From an uncultured Flavobacteriales bacterium (GTDB lineage Bacteria; Bacteroidota; Bacteroidia; Flavobacteriales; BACL11), in NCBI GenBank assembly GCA_950069165.1, contig CATMIT010000051.1, forward strand, positions 1 through 11,061: a stretch of DNA of 11,061 bases, given 5' to 3'. Shown here piece after piece: positions 1-5,744 of the stretch. Made by a program: the position numbers and the translations under genes. Under the pieces are notes generated by a model. The model was not told where the DNA came from. It searched no databases and saw only the letters and a program-made list of their open reading frames with translations. How positions within the stretch are numbered: the stretch's first letter is position 1; each line of letters opens with the position of its first letter.

Positions 1-539
1 CTTATAATACAAGCGGAACCTATACTTATTTAACTACAAATGCAGTAGGGTGTGATTCTACTGCAATATTAGATTTAACAATTAATCTAGCTACATATTC
101 TTATAGCACAGTTTCATCTTGCATTCCATTTCTTTGGAATGGAACTACTTATAATACAAGTGGATTATATATATTTTTAACTACTGATTTAAATGGTTGT
201 GATTCTACAGCTACTTTGAACTTAACAATCAATTCTAATAGTCCAACAGCTTCAACATCTACAGACACATCCTGTATTCCTTATACTTGGAATGGGATGA
301 TTTACGATACATCCGGAGGATATACTTATACAACCGTAGATGCAAATGGTTGTGATAGTATTGCAAATCTAAATTTTATATTTAATCCTGTGTCTGCAAT
401 AAATGACTTTAATAATAATCAAAAAACGTTAATAAAAGTTGTTGATGTTTTAGGTAAGGAAACCAATATTCAAAAAAATTGTACGCTTTATTATATATTT
501 GATGATGGCACAGTAGAAAAAAAGATAATTATTGAATGA
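1..539 (+). CDS. C-terminal part of a repetitive secreted surface protein with T9SS-like tail (5' end outside window)
   Basis: The reading frame is open from position 3 to a TGA at 537-539 and continues upstream of the window, so this is a 3' fragment. An internal ATG at 216 is not the real start, because the same repeat pattern continues upstream of it. The visible protein holds two and a half copies of a 49-51 residue repeat with the pattern SCIPxxWNG - YxTSG - NGCDS - LxLTI, with two Cys per copy. After the last repeat come a short Asn-rich linker and a tail, IKVVDVLG ... YYIFDDGTVEKKIIIE. This tail is the same type as that of the exported nuclease-like protein at 5745-6782 (about 19 of 36 positions identical by eye). 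Such repeats and tails are typical of Bacteroidota outer-surface or secreted proteins exported by the type IX system. The N-terminal domains and function cannot be known from here. Confidence 0.8.
   Translation, partial: YNTSGTYTYLTTNAVGCDSTAILDLTINLATYSYSTVSSCIPFLWNGTTYNTSGLYIFLTTDLNGCDSTATLNLTINSNSPTASTSTDTSCIPYTWNGMIYDTSGGYTYTTVDANGCDSIANLNFIFNPVSAINDFNNNQKTLIKVVDVLGKETNIQKNCTLYYIFDDGTVEKKIIIE
3..386 (+). repeat. In-frame tandem repeat, about 147-153 bp (49-51 aa) per unit
   Basis: The Tyr-x-Thr-Ser-Gly codons recur at 3, 150 and 303, giving unit lengths of 147 and 153 bp. Units one and two are also close at DNA level: both begin TATAATACAAG and share GTGATTCTAC a little further on. This suggests fairly recent duplication. 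Unit three is more diverged and runs into the linker before the C-terminal tail. Confidence 0.75.
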
Positions 540-589
540 AGAAAGTCGTTTTTTTGATTTGTTAAAGTCTAGTATCTAAATATTAAAAT

Positions 590-1666
590 CTATTTTGGCG
601 CTTTCAGTACCAAAAACATTCCCAGAAATAAATACAAAATATTGGGTAGCCATACTGCCAAAGCCGGGGATAGATTGCCATTTGTGGCATAAGTTGTGGA
701 AATTTGCATAAACAAAATGTAGGAAAAGCTAATAAGTAGTCCTGCACCCAAATGCAGACCAATTCCCCCTCTTGATTTTCGGCTTGCTACTGCCACCCCA
801 ATTACCGTGAGTATGATGGATGCAAAAGGGAAAGCCATGCGTTTGTGTTTTTCAATTTTGTGATAGACGATATTTGCCGTTCCTTTTAGCTGTTCTGCTT
901 TTATGTATTTGTTTAGCTCAAAAAGGTTCATGGTTTCTACTTTACTAAGGCGGGTTTTAAAATCAGAGGGGTTCAAATTGATGAGGGTATCCAATCGTTC
1001 CCCTTTACTTAGTTTTTCTCCCTCTTCTAAAAACTCTCTGATTTGCCATCTGTTTACTTGCCACCTTCCTGATGTACTATCCCACTTAATGTAATTTGCA
1101 TTTAGTTTGGATTGTAGTTTTCCATCTTTTATATTTTCCAATGCAAATTTGTAGGCGATATCCTTTGTGCTATTGTAGCTTTCCATATAGGCGTATTGTC
1201 CTTTTTGCAGTTGCAGATGTATATTTTTTCCTCTGAAACGAAATTTCTTTTTGATGTATTTGTTTTCAAAATCAATTCTTACTTTATTGGCAGGAGGAAT
1301 CACAAAATTTCCCAATACAAAGGATGCAGAAGCAAGAAAAACAGCCGTAATAAGATAAGGAAGCAGTAATCTCCAAAAACTCATTCCACTATTTAGTATA
1401 GCGATAATTTCTGTGTCATTTGCCATTTTAGAAGTAAAAAAGATAACAGCAATAAAAATAAATAAGGGACTGAAAAGGTTAGCAAAAAATGGAATGAAGT
1501 TGAAGTAATAATCAAAAACAATTGCTTTTAGTGGCGCCTCACTTTCCAGGAAATCATCAATTTTTTCTGATATATCAAAAACAATTACAATTACCAAAAT
1601 AAGGGAAATGGAAAAAAAGAAAGTGCCCAAAAACTTCTTGATGATATACCAATCTAACTTTTTCAT
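590..1666 (-). CDS. LptF/LptG-family (YjgP/YjgQ) lipopolysaccharide export permease
   Basis: This 358-residue inner-membrane protein has the LptF/LptG layout. Three hydrophobic segments (about 12-32, 57-78, 100-122) are followed by a soluble, strand-rich periplasmic part (about 130-265) and three more membrane segments (about 277-296, 303-322, 336-354). The region after TM2 has the family pattern around MANDTEIIAILNSGMSFWRL (81-100), where the permease contacts the LptB ATPase. In the known pathway LptF and LptG pair with LptB to extract LPS and pass it to LptC and the periplasmic bridge. Only one of the two permeases is here, and I cannot decide between F and G, so no symbol is given. Its ATG overlaps the tgt stop by one base (TAATG), indicating translational coupling. 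It converges with the surface-protein gene across a 50-bp gap that shows no clear hairpin. Confidence 0.88.
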   Translation of the reverse strand: MKKLDWYIIKKFLGTFFFSISLILVIVIVFDISEKIDDFLESEAPLKAIVFDYYFNFIPFFANLFSPLFIFIAVIFFTSKMANDTEIIAILNSGMSFWRLLLPYLITAVFLASASFVLGNFVIPPANKVRIDFENKYIKKKFRFRGKNIHLQLQKGQYAYMESYNSTKDIAYKFALENIKDGKLQSKLNANYIKWDSTSGRWQVNRWQIREFLEEGEKLSKGERLDTLINLNPSDFKTRLSKVETMNLFELNKYIKAEQLKGTANIVYHKIEKHKRMAFPFASIILTVIGVAVASRKSRGGIGLHLGAGLLISFSYILFMQISTTYATNGNLSPALAVWLPNILYLFLGMFLVLKAPK

Positions 1667-2796
1667 TATTGGCGAATATCTAATTTTTTTACCATTTTAT
1701 TTTTCCAACTACTAAAATTATCTTTTGCTATTTGCTCACGCGCCTCTTGCATTAACCACATATAAAAACGAATATTGTGCAAAGTAGCAATTTGCTTTCC
1801 TAAAAGTTCGCCACTTGCAAAAAGGTGTCGTAAATATGCTTTGCTGTAGGTATTGTCCACATAAGAAGTTCCATTTTCATCAATTATAGAAAAGTCATTT
1901 TCCCACTTTTTGTTTTTGATGTTTATCGTTCCCTCTGAGGTGAAAAGCATTCCGTTTCTAGCATTTCTACTTGGCATTACGCAATCGAACATATCAACAC
2001 CTAAGGCAATGCTTTCTAATAAATTAGTAGGCGTGCCAACCCCCATCAAATATCTTGGTTTGTCTTTTGGTAGGATGCTACAAACTATATCTGTCATTTC
2101 ATATAATACTTCATGTGGCTCGCCAACCGAAAGTCCGCCAATGGCATTTCCTTCTCTTTCAAAAGAAGCAATTTTTTCAGCTGACTGCTCTCTTAAATCT
2201 TTGTAAACACTCCCCTGAACAATTGGAAAAAAACTTTGCTCAAAACCATAATTCCCAGTCGTTTCATCAAAACGATTGCAACATCTTTTGAGCCAACGGT
2301 GGGTTAAGTGCATGGATTTTTTAGCATAATCGTATTCACAAGGATAAGGGGTACATTCATCAAAAGCCATGATGATATCCGCTCCAATTTTTCTTTGGAT
2401 ATCAATAACGTATTCAGGAGAAAAAAACTGATAAGAGCCATCAATGTGCGATTGGAACTTTACGCCCTCTTCCGTAATTTTTCTATTTTCTGCTAAGGAA
2501 TAAACTTGGTATCCACCACTATCGGTAAGAAGGGGTTTGTCCCAGCCAATGAATTTGTGTAAACCGCCCGCCTTTTCAATGGTGTCCAACTTTGGGCGCA
2601 AATACAAATGATAAGTGTTTCCAAGAATAATTTGTGCTTTTGTATCTTCTACAAGCTCGTGCTGATGAACCCCTTTTACAGTACCAGCAGTACCCACCGG
2701 CATAAAGATGGGCGTTTGAATTTTTCCGTGAGCCGTTTGAATTTCTCCAAGCCGAGCATTTGATGCTTTATCTGTTTTCAGTAAATCAAATTTCAT
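1666..2796 (-). CDS. tgt: Queuine/preQ1 tRNA-guanine transglycosylase
   Basis: The enzyme exchanges the wobble guanine 34 of GUN-anticodon tRNAs for the queuosine precursor. The 376-residue product from the ATG at 2796 matches the family length. An in-frame ATG at 2838 would add 14 basic residues and lie upstream of the likely promoter, so I reject it. Visible motifs are TPIFMPVGT near the N-terminus, TDSGGYQ with Asp92 (general acid/base in the family), GLSVGEP (221-227), MGVGTP (251-256) and FDCVMPSRNARNG (270-282) with Asp271 as nucleophile. The usual CxCxxC zinc cluster, normally between the DF and KAYLRHL segments, is absent: residues 306-318 read DENGTSYVDNTYS. The fourth ligand position, His340 in TLHN, is kept. 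The gene is first in a two-gene unit with the LptF/G permease and is divergent from the glycosyltransferase gene. Confidence 0.95.
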   Translation of the reverse strand: MKFDLLKTDKASNARLGEIQTAHGKIQTPIFMPVGTAGTVKGVHQHELVEDTKAQIILGNTYHLYLRPKLDTIEKAGGLHKFIGWDKPLLTDSGGYQVYSLAENRKITEEGVKFQSHIDGSYQFFSPEYVIDIQRKIGADIIMAFDECTPYPCEYDYAKKSMHLTHRWLKRCCNRFDETTGNYGFEQSFFPIVQGSVYKDLREQSAEKIASFEREGNAIGGLSVGEPHEVLYEMTDIVCSILPKDKPRYLMGVGTPTNLLESIALGVDMFDCVMPSRNARNGMLFTSEGTINIKNKKWENDFSIIDENGTSYVDNTYSKAYLRHLFASGELLGKQIATLHNIRFYMWLMQEAREQIAKDNFSSWKNKMVKKLDIRQ

Positions 2797-2801
2797 GGCG
2801 A

Positions 2802-2809
2802 CAAATATA
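2802..2809 (-). promoter_or_regulatory. Candidate -7 box (TATATTTG) for tgt
   Basis: On the minus strand TATATTTG matches the Bacteroidota TAnnTTTG consensus and ends only 5 nt before the tgt ATG. No TTG element is found at the usual 19-21 nt upstream, so the call rests on one element and the location. If used, the transcript would start at or next to the start codon. Confidence 0.35.
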
Positions 2810-2819
2810 AGTTTTACTT

Positions 2820-2852
2820 TTTGCCTTTTTTTCCGCAAATAAATTATTTTTG
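2820..2852 (+). promoter_or_regulatory. Candidate promoter (TTTG-N21-TATTTTTG) for the glycosyltransferase operon
   Basis: TTTG at 2820-2823 is followed after 21 nt by TATTTTTG at 2845-2852, matching the Bacteroidota -33/-7 pattern. The -7 box ends 5 nt before the ATG at 2858. The alternative GTG start at 2852 would fall inside the box, which favours the ATG. The expected transcript would have almost no leader. Confidence 0.4.
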
Positions 2853-2857
2853 TGCTA

Positions 2858-3961
2858 ATGGAACTTTTTACACAAATTCTCTTTTATATTTTTGTTTTTT
2901 CATTAATTATTCAGCTTTTTTATGTGCTGTATTTTTTTGTGCGTCTAGTTGTTTATAAACTATCAGAAACAACTTTTAATGAACCAATATCCGTAATTGT
3001 ATGTGCCAAAAATGAAGCAGAAAATATTGCCGAATTTCTACCGAAAATATTAGAACAAGAATACACAGATTTTGAAGTTGTGCTAGTGGATGACCAATCC
3101 AAGGACAATACAGAATATGTGCTAAAAGAATTGAAAGCAAAGTATCAAAACTTAAAAATTGTAAAGATTGAAGAGCATGTAAAACATAGGGTTGGCAAAA
3201 AGTTTGCACTTACTTTGGGGATAAAAGCTGCAAAGCATGAATATTTGCTTTTAACGGATGCTGATTGCATACCGTCATCCAAAAACTGGCTGAGTAAAAT
3301 GGTCAGTAATTTTGAAAAAAAGAAAATTGTATTGGGCTATGGGGCTTATAAAAAGGAAAAAGGTCTCTTAAATGCTATGATCCGTTTTGATGGCTTTAAT
3401 GTGGCTTTGCAGTATTTTTCTTTTGCATTGGCATCTTTACCTTATATGGGTGTTGGGCGAAATTTAGCTTACAAAAAATCTGTTTTTTTTAACAATAAAG
3501 GTTTTGCTTCTCATATTTTTCTTTCCTCTGGTGATGATGATTTGTTTATACAAGAAGTAGCTACAAAACAAAATATTGCTATTGAAATTGATGAGGATAG
3601 TCATACAATCTCCGAAACAAAACAAAGCTGGAAAGAGTGGATTTTTCAGAGAAGAAGGCATATTACTACCTCAGAGAAATACAAATTTATTTTCAAGTTT
3701 TTACTAGGGGTTTGGCCTCTTTCACAACTTTTGTTTTGGTTGTCATTTACCATATTAATCTTTTTTGAAAGTACATTGCTAGTTGTTTTGCCTCTATTTA
3801 TTTTTAGAACTTTAATGTTTTATGCTCTCTATTTGCCACTAATGAAAAAGCTAAAATCATCCGATTTACTTATTTGGTATCCACTACTGGAAATCCTGCA
3901 TATTGTTATACAAGGAATTTTTGTATTATTGAACTCGTTTAAAAAACCAACAAGCTGGTAA
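2858..3961 (+). CDS. Membrane-anchored family 2 glycosyltransferase
   Basis: This 367-residue protein has an N-terminal membrane segment (about 5-32), a cytoplasmic GT2 (GT-A fold) domain and C-terminal membrane segments (about 280-303, 306-328, 340-360). Key motifs are ISVIVCAKNEAENI (44-57), VLVDDQSKDNT with Asp78/Asp79 (nucleotide-sugar binding), the TDAD motif with Asp134/Asp136 (metal and sugar-nucleotide), GDDD at 225-228 (acceptor-side acids) and a QRRRH motif at 264-268 resembling the QxxRW signature of processive GT2 enzymes. It probably transfers a sugar to a lipid or polymer at the inner membrane; donor and acceptor cannot be read. I chose the ATG at 2858 over a GTG six bases upstream because that GTG overlaps the likely -7 box. 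Its TAA overlaps the next ATG (TAATG). Confidence 0.88.
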   Translation: MELFTQILFYIFVFSLIIQLFYVLYFFVRLVVYKLSETTFNEPISVIVCAKNEAENIAEFLPKILEQEYTDFEVVLVDDQSKDNTEYVLKELKAKYQNLKIVKIEEHVKHRVGKKFALTLGIKAAKHEYLLLTDADCIPSSKNWLSKMVSNFEKKKIVLGYGAYKKEKGLLNAMIRFDGFNVALQYFSFALASLPYMGVGRNLAYKKSVFFNNKGFASHIFLSSGDDDLFIQEVATKQNIAIEIDEDSHTISETKQSWKEWIFQRRRHITTSEKYKFIFKFLLGVWPLSQLLFWLSFTILIFFESTLLVVLPLFIFRTLMFYALYLPLMKKLKSSDLLIWYPLLEILHIVIQGIFVLLNSFKKPTSW

Positions 3962-4563
3962 TGAATAAAGAACTTTCAGAAAAAGGTAAACGAGATTTAC
4001 TGCTAATAAATCGTGCACTTGATACAGGTGATACTCGGGCGTATAATGAACTAATGCGGCTTTACCGGGATCCTCTTTATTTTATGCTTTTCGGAAAAGT
4101 TGGGAATGAGGATATTGCTAAAGATTTGACCATTGAAGCCCTTGGCAAGGCTTTTAAAAAACTCCACCTTTATGTTCCTAATTATGTATTTAGCACTTGG
4201 CTGTTTACCATTGCCAAAAATAATTGTATCGACTATTTAAGAAAACGAAAATTGCCTACCATTTCGATTGATAAACTCATGGTGAACGATAAAGGGGAAA
4301 AACAAAGTTTTGACCTTCCTTCCGATTCACCAAATCCTGAGCAATTGATGGTAAAAAAGCAGAGAATCCAAATACTAAGACAGATAGTTGAGCAGCTAAA
4401 ACCAAACTATAGAACCCTTGTAAAGCTTAGATATTTTAAGGAGTTTACTTATGATGAAATAGCAACAGAATTAGATATTCCACTAGGGACAGTAAAGGCA
4501 CAACAGCACAGAAGTCGTGAACAACTCTTTAAAATTATGTCAGGGCATAAAGGGAAGTTTTAA
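3961..4563 (+). CDS. Sigma-70 family (ECF-like) RNA polymerase sigma factor
   Basis: The product has 200 residues and the two-domain ECF layout. Region 2 spans about 26-97, including YNELMRLYRDPLYFMLFGKV, the -10-contacting STWLFTIAKNNCIDYLRKRK (78-97) and a basic end. A linker of about 45 residues follows, then region 4 at about 143-192 with a helix-turn-helix, FTYDEIATELDIPLGTVKAQ (162-181). It directs RNA polymerase to a subset of promoters, and the regulon cannot be read here. No transmembrane anti-sigma gene is adjacent: the upstream gene is a glycosyltransferase and the downstream gene is rsmG at 0 bp. Regulation by a classic adjacent anti-sigma factor is therefore not supported. One-base overlap with the upstream gene implies coupled translation. 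Confidence 0.9.
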   Translation: MNKELSEKGKRDLLLINRALDTGDTRAYNELMRLYRDPLYFMLFGKVGNEDIAKDLTIEALGKAFKKLHLYVPNYVFSTWLFTIAKNNCIDYLRKRKLPTISIDKLMVNDKGEKQSFDLPSDSPNPEQLMVKKQRIQILRQIVEQLKPNYRTLVKLRYFKEFTYDEIATELDIPLGTVKAQQHRSREQLFKIMSGHKGKF

Positions 4564-5178
4564 ATGCAAATAATACGCAAGTATTTTCCTGATTTAAGCC
4601 AAAAACAAGTTCAGCAATTTTCTAATTTACAAAACCTTTACGAGCATTGGAATGCACAAATCAATGTGATTTCCAGAAAAAGTATAGACGAATTATACCT
4701 CAGTCATGTGCTACACTCCTTGGCTATTGCGAAAATTATTCAGTTTGAAAAAGGAACAACAATACTAGACATTGGTACAGGAGGTGGTTTTCCTGGTATT
4801 CCTTTGGCTATTCTTTTTCCTGAAGTTGATTTCCTGCTTGTAGACAGTATAGGTAAAAAGATAAAAGTAGTGAATGAAGTAAGTAGTGCTATTGGCTTAA
4901 CCAATGTGCGTACTCTGCACGAAAGAGCCGAAAACATAAAAGAAACTTTTGATTTTGTGGTGAGCCGTGCCGTTACCAATATGACAGACTTTAAAAAGTG
5001 GGTAAAAGGTAAGTTCAACAAAAAGCACAATAACACCTTAAAGAATGGAATACTCTACTTAAAAGGGGGTGATTTGTCAGAAGAACTAAGAGGAATATCG
5101 CATACTAAATACGAGATAGTTGACTTCTTTACAGAAGAGTTTTTTGAAACTAAAAAGGTGATTTATATTTCCTATTAA
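4564..5178 (+). CDS. rsmG: 16S rRNA (guanine527-N7)-methyltransferase
   Basis: RsmG (GidB) methylates N7 of G527 in the 530 loop of 16S rRNA, using S-adenosylmethionine. At 204 residues it has the family size. The SAM-binding loop DIGTGGGFPGIPLAI (69-83) is diagnostic, preceded by SHVLHSLAIAK (47-57) and followed by the acidic end of strand 2, LLVDSIGKKI (91-100), and VVSRAV (132-137). The ATG starts directly after the sigma-factor TAA with no spacer, so it is probably translated by reinitiation. In many bacteria rsmG lies next to mnmG or parA/parB; here it closes a glycosyltransferase-sigma operon. Confidence 0.95.
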   Translation: MQIIRKYFPDLSQKQVQQFSNLQNLYEHWNAQINVISRKSIDELYLSHVLHSLAIAKIIQFEKGTTILDIGTGGGFPGIPLAILFPEVDFLLVDSIGKKIKVVNEVSSAIGLTNVRTLHERAENIKETFDFVVSRAVTNMTDFKKWVKGKFNKKHNNTLKNGILYLKGGDLSEELRGISHTKYEIVDFFTEEFFETKKVIYISY

Positions 5179-5181
5179 AAG

Positions 5182-5227
5182 TAATTTGATGATGAGTTGA
5201 TGTGCTAATTATCAAATCACCAAATTA
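5182..5227. repeat. Long imperfect palindrome just after rsmG
   Basis: TAATTTG (5182-5188) pairs with CAAATTA (5221-5227). TGAT (5190-5193) pairs with ATCA (5216-5219), and TTGAT (5197-5201) pairs with ATCAA (5211-5215). One mismatch, a 3-nt bulge and a 9-nt loop remain, giving 16 pairs in all. There is no T-tract on either side, so it is not a standard intrinsic terminator, although it could still slow or protect the rsmG mRNA 3' end. Its wording (GTGCTAATTATCAAAT) resembles a palindromic intergenic repeat that I recall from Bacteroidota genomes. Confidence 0.55.
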
Positions 5228-5240
5228 ACACATTATTCAA

Positions 5241-5271
5241 GTGTCATGTCGAACCCTGTGTGAGATATCTC
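5241..5271. repeat. Fragment resembling a dispersed Bacteroidota intergenic repeat
   Basis: The stretch GTGTCATGTCGAACC, followed by the perfect 10-bp palindrome GAGATATCTC (5262-5271), resembles the GTCAT-TTCGA ... GAGATITCTC-type dispersed repeat (second part variable, GAGAnnTCTC) remembered from flavobacterial intergenic regions. Only one degenerate copy is in this window, so the assignment rests on memory of that pattern and not on internal repetition. Confidence 0.35.
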
Positions 5272-5607
5272 AAAAACCCCTGTGCTAAATGTGTTTTATT
5301 AATTTACTAGGATAAGGGCGTTGCATCACTTTCGTCAACAGTTATAAAATAACACCCAATAGTTGCCTTTATACAAACAGTTGAAAGAAAAATATGTCCT
5401 ATTGTTAAGCGTATTTATTGCTGGGTAATACATTATTATTATGGGGCCAATTGCTTTCGGCTTAGGGCTGGTAATTTCTGCACCATAGTTAAGTATTTTT
5501 GCTCTCGAGATGCTCTTGCTCACCCTATATATAGTTAATGCTGCTCGCCCCCGAAAATGCATGTTTTGTTAGCGATAATTATATCTAGTAAATCAGCATA
5601 ATATACC

Positions 5608-5729
5608 ATTTTACTATATGTTTTTAGCATTTAGAGACGCTATTATTTTACTAGAGTAATATAAAAAATCAAAAAATTATACTAGAGAGAGAAAATAATT
5701 TCTCTATAACTTTTTTGGCATTTGGAGAC
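5608..5729. repeat. Imperfect direct repeat of about 31 bp, two copies 91 bp apart
   Basis: Copy one is at 5608-5638 and copy two at 5698-5729. The best conserved part is TTTTTAGCATTTAGAGAC (5621-5638) against TTTTTGGCATTTGGAGAC (5712-5729), with 16 of 18 bases identical. Between the copies lies a shorter repeat, ACTAGAG (5650-5656 and 5681-5687). The function is unknown; the second copy begins 16 bp from the end of the nuclease-like gene. Confidence 0.5.
5688..5705 (-). terminator. Weak hairpin downstream of the nuclease-like gene
   Basis: AGAGAAA and TTTCTCT form a perfect 7-bp stem with a 4-nt loop, about 40 nt past the TAA of the 5745-6782 gene. On the minus strand the following sequence is T-rich, but the T runs begin roughly 10 nt after the stem and the stem is A/T-heavy. 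It could therefore be only a weak terminator. Confidence 0.3.
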
Positions 5730-5744
5730 AACAAAACAACCTTT

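Larger units (their letters stand above)
5179..5744. other. 566-bp convergent intergenic region without a recognisable gene
   Basis: The region lies between the ends of rsmG (+) and the nuclease-like gene (-). It holds an imperfect palindrome (5182-5227), a dispersed-repeat-like fragment (5241-5271), a less AT-rich segment (about 5300-5575) and an AT-rich segment with repeated motifs (5580-5735). A 75-codon minus-strand reading frame at 5335-5562 exists, but its composition, position and lack of any known motif do not support coding. I find no tRNA-like cloverleaf. Confidence 0.6.

Noticed and set aside
903..1094. Plus-strand reading frames inside lptF/G-like and tgt (903-1094, 1910-2206, 2055-2291, 2308-2496)
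   Set aside because: They are antisense shadows of well-supported genes and show no domain of their own.
2797..2838. Longer Tgt starting at 2838 (14 extra N-terminal residues)
   Set aside because: The extension is basic and unlike the family N-terminus, the likely -7 box for tgt lies inside it, and the ATG at 2796 gives the standard 376 residues.
5182..5227. Intrinsic terminator of rsmG
   Set aside because: The hairpin is long but has no T-tract on either strand and is interrupted by a mismatch and a bulge, so it was called a palindromic repeat instead.
5335..5562. 75-codon minus-strand reading frame in the convergent gap
   Set aside because: No recognisable motif or domain, mixed residue composition, no -7 box or start context, and it overlaps DNA that looks like non-coding repeat material.
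5280..5580. Integron attC site suggested by GTTAAGC (5404-5410) and GTTAGCG (5567-5573)
   Set aside because: GTTAAGC fits GTTRRRY but no matching RYYYAAC partner with the needed inverted arms is found upstream, GTTAGCG does not fit the consensus, and no integrase is present.
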